Shown one piece after another: positions 1-7,664 of a stretch of DNA of 64,000 nucleotides. Location: contig DATKQT010000031.1 of the NCBI GenBank assembly GCA_035532535.1, forward strand, positions 52,536-116,535, given 5' to 3'. The DNA comes from Palsa-739 sp035532535. GTDB lineage: Bacteria > Actinomycetota > Thermoleophilia > Gaiellales > Gaiellaceae. The notes beneath the pieces were generated by a model that saw only the letters and a program-made list of their open reading frames with translations, made no database searches and was not told where the DNA came from. Made by a program: the position numbers and the translations under genes. Within the stretch, counting starts at the first letter, position 1; each line of letters starts with the position of its first letter.

Positions 1-1
1 G

Positions 2-250
2 CGAGAGGTCCGCCAGACGCACGACGCGACCATCCTCCTCTGCACGCACGACATGGTGGAGGCGGAGGCGCTCGCCGACCGCGTCGGCCTACTCGACCGC
101 GGCCAGCTCCTCTTCCTGGAGCCCGTGGCGGACGTGAAGCGGCGCTACGGCGTCGAAACGCTCGAAGAGGCGTTCTTCGCCGCGACCGGCCGTGCATTCG
201 AGGAAGAGCACGACCACGACGACGACGAGTACAGGGAGGTGTTCGGATGA
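2..250 (+). CDS. ABC transporter ATP-binding protein, C-terminal part
   Basis: Only the last 82 residues are in the window; the gene starts upstream. The visible part begins just before the H-loop (CTHDMVEAEALADR), followed by a switch-off segment typical of ABC-2 type exporters of the daunorubicin-resistance (DrrA) style, and ends in an acidic, histidine-containing tail (EEEHDHDDDEYREVFG). The stop codon overlaps the start of the next gene (ATGA), which encodes a permease, so the two make one export system. Substrate cannot be told from sequence. Confidence 0.9.
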   Translation, partial: REVRQTHDATILLCTHDMVEAEALADRVGLLDRGQLLFLEPVADVKRRYGVETLEEAFFAATGRAFEEEHDHDDDEYREVFG

Positions 251-1068
251 GCGCCATCGGAGCCACGATGCGCAGCGAGCTGATCGGGCTCGGCGGCATC
301 GTCGAACGAAACGTCTATCTGACGAAGCGCTACTTCCTGTGGGACGTCGCCTTCATGTTCTGGACGATCGCGAACACACTCACGATCGTGTTCATCGCGC
401 GGTCCGTGCACCTGACCCATGCGGCCGAGAACACGCTGGCCGCACGGCTGCTCGTCGGCGCCGTGATCTGGGCGTTCCTCGGGATCATCTTCGAGTTCAT
501 GACGGAGACGGTCGCCTGGGAGCGTTGGGAAGGGACGATCGAGTACACGTTCATGGCGCCGATCTCGCGCGTCATGCACCTGGGCGGCCAGGGAGCGTAC
601 GCGGTGCTGTACGGATTGATCCGCGCGACGATCCTGTTCTTCGCCGTCGCGCTCTTCCTCGGCATCCACCTTCCGCACGCGAACTACGGCGCCGCCTTCG
701 CACTCCTCGCGATCGCCTCGCTCTCGTTCATCGGCATCGGGATGATGACGTCCGTGCTGCCGCTCATCTCGCCGGAGAAGGGCGCGCAGCTCGGCTTCGT
801 CGCGCAAGGCCTGATGCTCGTCGTCTCCGGCGTGTATTACCCGGTGTCGGTGATGCCGCATTGGATGCAGCTGATCGCGAAGATCTCGCCAGCGACGTAC
901 GCGATCCGCGGCGACCGTGCGTCGATCGTCAGCGGCACCGGGCTCGTGTGGGCAGACGTGTGGCCGCTGCTGATCATCGCCGTCGCGGCGGCGCCGCTCG
1001 GCCTCGCGATCTTCCACCGCGGCGAGGTGCACGCGAAGAAGCACGGGAAACTGAAGCGATCGGGATGA
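247..1068 (+). CDS. ABC-2 type transporter permease
   Basis: A 273-residue integral membrane protein with about six hydrophobic segments, the usual length of single-chain ABC-2 permeases. The region around YYPVSVMPHWMQLIAKISPA is the conserved late part of the ABC-2 family (V.YP...LP..LQ....I.P). The ATG overlaps the stop of the upstream ATPase gene (ATGA), so translation is coupled. Likely exports a small molecule or lipid; the substrate is unknown. Confidence 0.9.
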   Translation: MSAIGATMRSELIGLGGIVERNVYLTKRYFLWDVAFMFWTIANTLTIVFIARSVHLTHAAENTLAARLLVGAVIWAFLGIIFEFMTETVAWERWEGTIEYTFMAPISRVMHLGGQGAYAVLYGLIRATILFFAVALFLGIHLPHANYGAAFALLAIASLSFIGIGMMTSVLPLISPEKGAQLGFVAQGLMLVVSGVYYPVSVMPHWMQLIAKISPATYAIRGDRASIVSGTGLVWADVWPLLIIAVAAAPLGLAIFHRGEVHAKKHGKLKRSG

Positions 1069-1754
1069 CCGACTGGTTCGCCGGCGCCGTCGCCGAGCAC
1101 TACGACGAGAACACCGCCGACATGCCGGTCGAGCCGGTGGTGGAGTTCCTCGTGCCGCTCAGCAGCGGCGGCGCGCTCGAGCTGGCGATCGGCACCGGGC
1201 GCATCGCGCTGCCGCTAGCGGCGCGCGGCGTCCGCGTCGCCGGCATCGACCTCTCGCCGGACATGGTCGCCCAGCTGAGACAGAAGTCGACCGACATCCC
1301 GGTGGAGATCGGAGAGATGACGACGACGCGGATCGACGGGACGTTCTCGCTCGTCTACATCGTCTTCAACTCGATCAACAACCTCACCACGCAGGATGCG
1401 CAGGTCGCATGCTTCGAAAACGCGGCCCGACACCTCGTGCCGGGCGCCTGTTTCGTCGTCGAAGTGGGCGTCCCGAACACGCGACGGCTCGAGGTCTTCG
1501 ATCTAAGCGACACGCACGTCGGCGTCGACGAGTACGACCTCGACACCCAGCGCCTCGTGTCCCACCACTTCTCGCTCCGCGACGGGCACTGGCGGCGCAT
1601 GTCCATCCCCTTTCGAGCCGTGTCACCCAGCGAGCTCGACCTGATGGCACGGACGGCCGGCATGCGGCTGCGCGAGCGATGGAGCGACTGGAACCGCGAG
1701 CCGTTCACGGCCGAGAGCACGAAACACGTTTCAGTCTGGGAGAAGACGGGCTAG
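1065..1754 (+). CDS. SAM-dependent class I methyltransferase
   Basis: A 229-residue Rossmann methyltransferase. Motif I is LELAIGTGRIALPLAARG (about residues 38-55), followed by VAGIDLSPDMV (motif II acidic residue). The start ATG overlaps the permease stop (ATGA), chosen because upstream in-frame codons only shadow the permease gene. The acceptor is not predictable. Its coupling to an ABC exporter suggests it modifies or protects against the exported compound (inference). Its end overlaps the end of the convergent rfbD by 24 bp. Confidence 0.85.
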   Translation: MTDWFAGAVAEHYDENTADMPVEPVVEFLVPLSSGGALELAIGTGRIALPLAARGVRVAGIDLSPDMVAQLRQKSTDIPVEIGEMTTTRIDGTFSLVYIVFNSINNLTTQDAQVACFENAARHLVPGACFVVEVGVPNTRRLEVFDLSDTHVGVDEYDLDTQRLVSHHFSLRDGHWRRMSIPFRAVSPSELDLMARTAGMRLRERWSDWNREPFTAESTKHVSVWEKTG

Positions 1755-2546
1755 GCACTCGCGCAGCCCGTCGCGCCAGTGCGGCAGCTGCGGCGCGCCG
1801 GGCCGTTCGCTGCGCAGCACCGAGTACGCAGGCCGGGGGGCAGGCCGGCCGAGCTCTGCTGTCGTGATCCGGCGGACGCGGCAGTCGATCCTCGCCTCCT
1901 CGAAGATCGCCTCCGCGAACTCCGCCCACGTGCAGTCGCCGTCGGCCACGACGTGCCAGACCCCGTACGGCAGCGCAAGCAGCTCGCGCGCCGCCGTTGC
2001 GAGGTGGCCGACGTACGTCGGAGAGCCGCGCTGGTCGTCGACGACCGCCACCTCGTCCCGCTCGCGGCCGAGAGCCAGCATCGTGCGCACGAAGTTGCGG
2101 CCGGTCGAGCCGAAGAGCCACGATGACCGGGCGACCCAGGCCTCCTCGCCGGCCGCAGCCTCGCCGAGCAGCTTCGTCCGTCCATACACGGACAGCGGGT
2201 TGGGGCCGTCCGACTCGACGTACGGCTCGTTCTTGCGGCCGTCGAAGACATAGTCGGTCGAGAAGTAGACGAAGGGAGCGCCGAGCTCGGCGACATGCTG
2301 CGTGCCCCCGACGTTGACGGCCGCCGCTTCCTGCGGGTCCGACTCGGCGCCGTCGACGTCGGTCCACGCTGCGGCGTGGAGCACGAGGTCGGCCTCGAAG
2401 AACGGGGGAAGCGTCACGTCCCACTGCTCGCGCGTCAGCCCCGTCGCGTCCGGAAACTCCTCGAGGAGCGCGGCGCCGAGCTGCCCGCCGGCGCCGGTTA
2501 CGAGGATGCGTCGCGACTGGAGAGAATCGGCGATGACGTGCTCCAC
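1731..2546 (-). CDS. rfbD: dTDP-4-dehydrorhamnose reductase
   Basis: Catalyses the last step of dTDP-L-rhamnose synthesis, reducing dTDP-4-dehydro-L-rhamnose with NAD(P)H. It is an extended short-chain dehydrogenase: nucleotide-binding ILVTGAGGQLG near the N-terminus, catalytic YGRTK (Tyr-x-x-x-Lys), and the RmlD signatures HAAAWTDVDGAE and YFSTDYVFDG. I chose the GTG at 2546; a GTG at 2573 would add nine residues. No start lies closer to the GXXGXXG motif. The gene overlaps the 3' end of rfbC by about 50 bp, so it is coupled to it. No rmlB is in the window. Confidence 0.88.
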   Translation of the reverse strand: MEHVIADSLQSRRILVTGAGGQLGAALLEEFPDATGLTREQWDVTLPPFFEADLVLHAAAWTDVDGAESDPQEAAAVNVGGTQHVAELGAPFVYFSTDYVFDGRKNEPYVESDGPNPLSVYGRTKLLGEAAAGEEAWVARSSWLFGSTGRNFVRTMLALGRERDEVAVVDDQRGSPTYVGHLATAARELLALPYGVWHVVADGDCTWAEFAEAIFEEARIDCRVRRITTAELGRPAPRPAYSVLRSERPGAPQLPHWRDGLRECLARLLPD

Positions 2547-2959
2547 AGATGACGGACGCGCTCGTCGTCCCACGGGATCCCATGCTCGTCCGGCGCGGCA
2601 GGCTCGTACTCCTCGGTGACGAGGTACGTGAAGAGCGCATCGGTGAGAGCCTCGTACCCGTGCGCGTGGATGCCGGGCACGTAGACGGCGACCGGATTGT
2701 CGTCGCCGATGTCCTCGGTGAAGGTCTCGCCGGAAATGCGATCGAGGACGACGACGCGCACGGTTCCGGCCAGGCAGACGAACACGTCGTCCTGCCCTCG
2801 CTCGTGGAAGTGCAGTCCGCGAATCACGCCCTTGCGCGAGTACGACAGGTTCGCCTGCCGGAACGGCTTCGGCAGCGCGCTGGAACGCGCGAGCTCGATG
2901 AACCAGCCACGCTCGTCCTCGTGACGAACGAGCTCGATGCGGCGCAGCCCTTCGATCAC
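2498..2959 (-). CDS. rfbC: dTDP-4-dehydrorhamnose 3,5-epimerase family protein
   Basis: A 153-residue cupin epimerase of the RmlC family. Catalytic features are visible: GVIRGLHFHE carries the active-site His, VPGIHAHGYEAL is the conserved VPxGxAHGF-type strand, and EYEPAAPDEHGIPWDD matches the conserved C-terminal segment with the active-site Tyr region. It is shorter than the usual 180-200 residues. The GTG start overlaps the rmlA stop (GTGA), which fixes the start; longer in-frame versions only read through rmlA. Order rmlA-rfbC-rfbD makes a rhamnose operon. Confidence 0.85.
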   Translation of the reverse strand: MIEGLRRIELVRHEDERGWFIELARSSALPKPFRQANLSYSRKGVIRGLHFHERGQDDVFVCLAGTVRVVVLDRISGETFTEDIGDDNPVAVYVPGIHAHGYEALTDALFTYLVTEEYEPAAPDEHGIPWDDERVRHLWSTSSPILSSRDASS

Positions 2960-3693
2960 TTGTTGACGCCGCCGCTGCGCACGAAGTCGTTCACCTGGTA
3001 ATACGCGTCGATCGACTCGCCGGCGTCGCCCCAGAAGCCGTCGACGACGTCGGCTTCCATCAGTCCGCGCGTCACGTACCAGTTGTTCACGTCGGTGATC
3101 TCGAGCTCGCCGCGGCCGGACGGCTCGAGCGTCGGCAGCACCTCCCACACCTGCGCGTCGTAGAAATAGACGCCCGTCACCGCGTACCGGCTCGGCGGCG
3201 CCTCGGGCTTCTCGATGATCTCCTCCACGCGGTCGCCGTTCATGCGCGCGACCCCGAGGTGCCGAAGGTGCTCGTCGTCGTCGATGTGCGAGAGCACGAT
3301 GCGCGCGCCTTCGTCCTGGCGAGAGAAGTTCTCCACGATCTGCCGGAGCGAGTACTCGAAGACGTTGTCGGCGAGAAGGACGCAGACCTTGTCGCCCGCG
3401 ACGAAGCGCTCCGCGAGCCGGAACGCCTCCGCGATACCACCGGCCTGCTCCTGGTACGCGTAGAAGAGCCGGTCGATTCCGTGCTCGTGCCCGTTGCCGA
3501 GGAGCCGGAAGAACTCGCCGGCGTGCGTCCCGCCGGTGACGAGCATCACCTCGTCGATCCCCGCGCCGATGAGCGCCTCGACCGCGTAGGTCACCATCGA
3601 CCGGTCGTAGAGCGGCAGCAGGTGCTTGTTCGTGATCCGCGTCAGCGGATGCAGCCGTGTGCCCGAGCCGCCGGCGAGGATGACGCCCTTCAT
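2956..3693 (-). CDS. rmlA: Glucose-1-phosphate thymidylyltransferase family protein
   Basis: Activates glucose-1-phosphate with dTTP, the first step to dTDP-rhamnose. The start is the ATG giving MKGVILAGGSGTRLHPLT, the nucleotide-binding signature of sugar nucleotidyltransferases; LLADNVF and IIEKPEAPPS are the conserved metal and substrate loops. At 245 residues it is about 40 shorter than classic RmlA and may lack the C-terminal allosteric helices. It is the first gene of the minus-strand rhamnose operon. Specificity for dTTP is inferred from the neighbours. Confidence 0.85.
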   Translation of the reverse strand: MKGVILAGGSGTRLHPLTRITNKHLLPLYDRSMVTYAVEALIGAGIDEVMLVTGGTHAGEFFRLLGNGHEHGIDRLFYAYQEQAGGIAEAFRLAERFVAGDKVCVLLADNVFEYSLRQIVENFSRQDEGARIVLSHIDDDEHLRHLGVARMNGDRVEEIIEKPEAPPSRYAVTGVYFYDAQVWEVLPTLEPSGRGELEITDVNNWYVTRGLMEADVVDGFWGDAGESIDAYYQVNDFVRSGGVNK

Positions 3694-3736
3694 GCTCCGG
3701 CGATGGTATGTGTTCCGGTCGTGCGCGTTACGCAAG

Positions 3737-3767
3737 CAAGGGCCGAAAGTCTGGTACCTGGTGCGGG
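3737..3767 (+). repeat. 31-bp dispersed intergenic repeat, copy 1
   Basis: Begins CAAGGG, then seven variable bases, then TCTGGTACCTGG and TGCGGG. The same layout with identical spacing recurs at 51885-51915 (+) and 37605-37635 (-), always outside genes. Function unknown. Confidence 0.55.
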
Positions 3768-3846
3768 CGTGACGTCAATCCGTTCGCTGCCGCCGAGAGG
3801 TACGGGAGGAAGGGAGGGACCCCTCGGCGGCGCAATGCGAACGGAA

Positions 3847-3915
3847 TTACGGGTGGGCCGGAAGCACGAGGAAGAGAACGGTCAGAGCCGCCGTCAGGGT
3901 GACGATCAAGCGCAT
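3847..3915 (-). CDS. Candidate 22-residue hydrophobic peptide
   Basis: An ATG ORF starting MRLIVTLTAALTVLFLVLP and ending AHP. It has a Lys/Arg-poor hydrophobic core like a short membrane peptide or an isolated signal sequence. On the minus strand a GAGG lies eight bases before the ATG, a credible ribosome binding site in a genome where many genes have none. It has no recognisable homology I can name. It could be a real small membrane protein, the remnant of a secreted protein, or chance. Confidence 0.3.
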   Translation of the reverse strand: MRLIVTLTAALTVLFLVLPAHP

Positions 3916-3993
3916 GCCGGAAACCTCGTCTCCATGGCATCGACGATAGAGACGTCCCGTCAAGGGTCCGTTTCGGGTGTGCAAGGAAACGGT

Positions 3994-3999
3994 TAGGTT
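3994..3999 (+). promoter_or_regulatory. -10 box (TAGGTT) of the CitE-like/lon operon
   Basis: TAGGTT fits the actinobacterial TANNNT -10 and lies seven bases before the ATG at 4007, which implies a leaderless transcript. No Shine-Dalgarno precedes that ATG. Confidence 0.5.
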
Positions 4000-4006
4000 T
4001 GCGGCG

Positions 4007-4828
4007 ATGACAACGCGGCCGAGGCGTTCGTCCCTGACGGTGCCGGCGTCGAGCGCGAAGATGCTCGCCAAGGCGGCCGGGCTTGCTGCGGACGAGGTGG
4101 TCGTCGATCTCGAGGACGGCGTTGCGCCGGCCGACAAGGACGCGGCGCGCGGCCGGCTCGGAGAGGCGGCGGCGCAGGGGACGCTCGCAGTGCGGATCAA
4201 CGCCGTCGGGACGGCCTGGTGGCGGGGCGATCTCGATGCGGTCGCGGCACGGCGGCCCGACGTCGTCGTGCTCCCCAAGGCGGCCTCGGCCGAGGACGTC
4301 CGGCAGGTGATCGAGCTCCTCCCGGGCGGCGTCGGTCTCGAGGTGCAGATCGAGTCCGCGCGCGGCCTCGCGGAGGTGGAGCGCATCGCCGCCGTCGGCG
4401 CGCCGCTCGAGGCGCTCGTGTTCGGGCCGGGCGACTTCGCCGCGTCGATGGGCATCCCGGTCCTCACCATCGGCTCGGGCACGTTCGATTACGCGCTCGC
4501 CCGGATCTCGGTCGCCGCTCACGCATACGGGTTGCAAGCCATAGACGGGCCGTACGCCGACCTGCGCGACCTGAACGGCCTCCGGCGTGCCGCCGGCATC
4601 GCCCTCGGCCACGGCTACGACGGCAAATGGGTCGTCCACCCGGATCAGATCGCGCCTGTGAACGAGGCATTCACCCCGTCCGCCGGCGAGGTCGAGCGGG
4701 CGCGCCGCATCCTTGCCGCGGAGGATGGCGCGTCGCTCGTCGACGGAGAGATGGTGGACGTCGCCACCAAACGGATGGCGGCGGCCGTGCTTGCTCGCGC
4801 AGACGAATGGGTACCCGGCGGTGGATGA
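4007..4828 (+). CDS. HpcH/HpaI aldolase/citrate lyase family protein (CitE-like)
   Basis: A 273-residue TIM-barrel CoA-ester lyase. The N-terminus RRSSLTVPASSAKMLAKA and VVVDLEDGVAPADK match the CitE/malyl-CoA lyase fold; VQIESARGL contains the metal-ligand Glu and FGPGDFAASMG the second acidic ligand region; GKWVVHPDQI is the conserved C-terminal phosphate/CoA segment. Lone CitE-like genes without citDF, as here, usually act on malyl-CoA, citramalyl-CoA or related thioesters rather than in citrate lyase. The ATG was chosen because a -10 box lies seven bases upstream. Its stop overlaps the lon start by four bases. Confidence 0.85.
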   Translation: MTTRPRRSSLTVPASSAKMLAKAAGLAADEVVVDLEDGVAPADKDAARGRLGEAAAQGTLAVRINAVGTAWWRGDLDAVAARRPDVVVLPKAASAEDVRQVIELLPGGVGLEVQIESARGLAEVERIAAVGAPLEALVFGPGDFAASMGIPVLTIGSGTFDYALARISVAAHAYGLQAIDGPYADLRDLNGLRRAAGIALGHGYDGKWVVHPDQIAPVNEAFTPSAGEVERARRILAAEDGASLVDGEMVDVATKRMAAAVLARADEWVPGGG

Positions 4829-7239
4829 ATGAGATCGAGACCATCAGCGCAGAGGAGCAGCGCCTTGCGGAGGAGCTCGCCGACAAGCTCCCGTCCACGC
4901 TCCCCGTCCTGCCGCTGAAGGAGACGGTCGTCTTTCCGGCGTCGATGACGCCGCTCGCGATCGGGCAGGAGCGGTCGGTCGCGCTCATCGATGACGTCAT
5001 CGCGGGCGACCGCCTGCTCGCCCTCGCCACCGTCGCGAACGACGAGATCGAGACGCCGGGGTGGGACGACGTCTACCGCGTCGGCACCGCCGCGATCGTG
5101 CACAAGATGATCCGCGTCCCCGACGGGACGCTGCGCGTTCTCGTCCAGGGACTGCGGCGTGTCCGCGTCGAGCAGCTGGTGACCGACGAGCCCTACCTCT
5201 TGGCCGAGCTGTCGGAGCTGCCCGACCGCGTGGAGGAGTCGCCGGACGTGGAAGCGGTGACGCGCACTGTGCAACACCAGTTCGGCCGGATCATCGGGCT
5301 GGTTCCGTACCTGCCGGAGGAGCTGCAGATGGCGGCCGCCAACGTCGACGACCCGAGCGCGCTGTGCAGCCTCGTCGCCTCGACCTTGCGACTCAAGACC
5401 GAGGAGAAGCAGAAGCTGCTCGAGCTCGTCGACGTCGGAGAACGCCTGCGCGAGGTGTCGGTCATTCTCAACCGCGAGCTGGAGATGATCGAGCTCGGGA
5501 CGAAGATCCAGTCGCAAGTGCAGTCGGAGCTCGAGAACGGGCAGCGCGAGTTCTTCCTACGCCAGCAGCTGAAGGCGATTCAGAACGAGCTCGGCGAAGG
5601 CGACCCGGAGCAGGCCGAGGTGAACGAGCTGCGCGGGCGCATCGAGGCGCTCGACCTGCCGGAAGAGACGCAGAAGGCTGCGGCACGTGAGCTCGGCCGG
5701 CTCGAGCGCCTACCGGCAGCAGCCGCGGAGTACGGCGTGATCCGGACGTATCTCGACTGGATCGCAACGCTCCCGTGGGGCGTGACCACGACTGACAACC
5801 TCGACCTCGCGCGTGCGCGCGGCGTGCTCGACGAGGATCACTACCACCTCGAGAAGGTGAAGGAGCGGATCATCGAGCACCTCGCGGTGTCGAAGCTCCG
5901 TCACGATCCGTCCGGCCAGATCCTCTGCTTCGTCGGCCCGCCGGGCGTCGGGAAGACCTCGCTCGGACAGTCGGTCGCGCGCACGCTGGAGCGGAAGTTC
6001 ATGCGTCTCTCCGTCGGCGGCGTGCGCGACGAGGCGGAAATCCGCGGCCACCGACGGACGTACATCGGCGCGATGCCGGGAACGATCATCCGCGCGCTGC
6101 GCGATGCGGAGTCGACGAACCCCGTGATACTCATCGACGAGATCGACAAGATGGGCGCCGACGTCCGCGGCGATCCCGCGAGCGCCATGCTCGAGGTGCT
6201 CGACTCGGAGCAGAACCGCACGTTCCGCGACCACTACCTCGACCTGCCGTTCGACCTGTCCAAGGTGCTTTTCATCTGCACCGCGAACACCGTCGACACG
6301 ATCCCGCCGCCGCTGCTCGACCGCATGGACACCATCTCCCTCTCCGGCTACACCGAGGAGGAAAAGGTCGGCATCGCGAAGCGATACCTCGTCCCGAAGC
6401 AAATCGAGACGCACGGCCTCACGCGCGAGCAGATCTCGATCCCGGAGAAGACGTTGCGGCTCGTAATCCGCGAGTACACGCGCGAGGCCGGCGTGCGCAA
6501 CCTCGAGCGCCGCATCGCCGACCTGTGCCGCAAGGCCGCCCGACTCGTCGCCGAGGGGCGTGAGGGAACGATTTCGATCGCCGAGCGCCGCGTCCGCTCA
6601 TGGCTCGGCCCGCGCACATTCACGGGTGAGGCGCGCAGGCGAGTGGCCCACGCGGGCGTGGCGACGGGACTCGCGTACACGGCCGCCGGGGGAGACATCC
6701 TCTTCGTCGAGGCGCAGGCCTATCCGGGGAAGGGCCGGCTCACCATCACCGGACAGCTCGGTGAGGTCATGCAGGAATCGGCGCAAGCCGCGCTCTCGTG
6801 GGTCCGGTCGCACTCCGCGCAGCTCGGACTGCCCGAGGGCTGGTTCGCAGAACACGACGTCCATCTCCACGTCCCCGCCGGCGCGGTACCGAAGGATGGG
6901 CCTTCTGCGGGAATCACGATGGCAACGGCGATCGCGTCGCTCATCCGCGGCAAGCCGGTCGCCGACGACCTCGGCATGACCGGCGAGCTCACGCTCACCG
7001 GGCAGGTACTCCCCATCGGAGGCGTGCGCGAAAAGGCGCTCGCGGCCCAACGCGCCGGCCTCCGGCGGGTGGTCGTCCCGCGCGAGAACGAGGCCGACCT
7101 CGAGCAGCTCCCGCCCGAGACGCGGCGGGACGTCGAATTCGTCCTCGTCGACTCGATCGAAGAGGTGCTGGGCGTCGCGTTCAACGGAACGGCACCGGGG
7201 GTACAATCACCGCTGCCCACACACGAAAGGAACGTTTGA
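4825..7239 (+). CDS. lon: ATP-dependent Lon protease
   Basis: Cytosolic AAA+ protease that degrades misfolded and regulatory proteins. At 804 residues it is full length: N-terminal substrate domain (about 25-215), AAA module with Walker A GPPGVGKTS at about 371-379 and Walker B VILIDEIDKM near 434, and protease domain with catalytic Ser694 in PKDGPSAG and Lys737 in GVREKALAA, 43 residues apart as in E. coli Lon. The ATG overlaps the CitE-like stop, so translation is coupled. No HspR or CIRCE-like operator was noticed upstream. Confidence 0.96.
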   Translation: MNEIETISAEEQRLAEELADKLPSTLPVLPLKETVVFPASMTPLAIGQERSVALIDDVIAGDRLLALATVANDEIETPGWDDVYRVGTAAIVHKMIRVPDGTLRVLVQGLRRVRVEQLVTDEPYLLAELSELPDRVEESPDVEAVTRTVQHQFGRIIGLVPYLPEELQMAAANVDDPSALCSLVASTLRLKTEEKQKLLELVDVGERLREVSVILNRELEMIELGTKIQSQVQSELENGQREFFLRQQLKAIQNELGEGDPEQAEVNELRGRIEALDLPEETQKAAARELGRLERLPAAAAEYGVIRTYLDWIATLPWGVTTTDNLDLARARGVLDEDHYHLEKVKERIIEHLAVSKLRHDPSGQILCFVGPPGVGKTSLGQSVARTLERKFMRLSVGGVRDEAEIRGHRRTYIGAMPGTIIRALRDAESTNPVILIDEIDKMGADVRGDPASAMLEVLDSEQNRTFRDHYLDLPFDLSKVLFICTANTVDTIPPPLLDRMDTISLSGYTEEEKVGIAKRYLVPKQIETHGLTREQISIPEKTLRLVIREYTREAGVRNLERRIADLCRKAARLVAEGREGTISIAERRVRSWLGPRTFTGEARRRVAHAGVATGLAYTAAGGDILFVEAQAYPGKGRLTITGQLGEVMQESAQAALSWVRSHSAQLGLPEGWFAEHDVHLHVPAGAVPKDGPSAGITMATAIASLIRGKPVADDLGMTGELTLTGQVLPIGGVREKALAAQRAGLRRVVVPRENEADLEQLPPETRRDVEFVLVDSIEEVLGVAFNGTAPGVQSPLPTHERNV
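7180..7207 (+). promoter_or_regulatory. Promoter inside the end of lon, for the YtxH-like gene
   Basis: TTCAAC (7180-7185), 16 bp, then TACAAT (7202-7207). Unlike most promoters here it gives a leader of about 30 bases with an AAAGGA ribosome binding site, so the downstream small gene can be expressed independently of lon. Confidence 0.5.
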
Positions 7240-7241
7240 CA

Positions 7242-7664
7242 ATGCCGAAGACGACGGACAAGGTCTCGGACGCGGCCGCTGCCGCAAAGCCCTACTTCGA
7301 GCGCGCGCTGCAGGACGGCGAGCTGCGCGACAACGTGCGGAACGCCTACGAGTCCGCGCGTGCGATCTACGACGAGCTGATCGGCAACCGCGGCGTCGCC
7401 GGCGTTGCGAGGCGCGTCGCCACCGACAAGGATCTCCAGGACGAGCTGCGGTCGGCGGTCGCCGACCTGCGCACCGCAGCCGACCGGGTGCGCGGGAAGC
7501 AGGAGAAGAAGAGCGGCCACTCCGGCCTGCTGTTCATCGGTCTCGCACTTGCGCTCGTGTTCAACCCGTTCACCGGTCCGCAGATCCGCAAATGGATCTC
7601 CGAGCGGATCTTTGGCGAGACGGACGGATTCACGTACCAGGGCGGGAACGGCTCGTCGAGCTGA
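7242..7664 (+). CDS. YtxH-like small membrane protein, function unknown
   Basis: A 140-residue protein. The first hundred residues are charged and helical (FERALQDGELRDNVRNAYES), followed by one hydrophobic segment GLLFIGLALALVF near 107-119 and a short Gly/Ser tail. The layout resembles YtxH/stress-type membrane-anchored helical proteins, but no signature proves it. It has its own promoter within lon and a good AAAGGA site. Its last 35 bases overlap the end of the convergent M23 gene. Confidence 0.7.
   Translation: MPKTTDKVSDAAAAAKPYFERALQDGELRDNVRNAYESARAIYDELIGNRGVAGVARRVATDKDLQDELRSAVADLRTAADRVRGKQEKKSGHSGLLFIGLALALVFNPFTGPQIRKWISERIFGETDGFTYQGGNGSSS

Larger units (their letters stand above)
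3694..4006 (+). other. Intergenic region between divergent rmlA and the CitE-like gene
   Basis: A 313-bp gap, long for this window. It holds a TACCAT-like -10 for rmlA near 3702-3707, a copy of the 31-bp dispersed repeat (3737-3767), a candidate 22-codon hydrophobic ORF on the minus strand (3847-3915), and a TAGGTT -10 box directly before the CitE-like gene. I see no long ORF with plausible protein content. Confidence 0.6.

Noticed and set aside
192..1064. Long plus-strand frame before the methyltransferase
   Set aside because: It runs out of frame through the permease gene and has no plausible protein content.
1694..1716. GAAACACGTTTC palindrome as a regulatory site
   Set aside because: It lies inside the methyltransferase coding end and is explained by its codons (KHVSV).
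4219..4824. Long N-terminal extension of the lon frame into the CitE-like gene
   Set aside because: The extra residues are Arg-rich shadow of the CitE-like frame; Lon homology begins at the ATG overlapping its stop.
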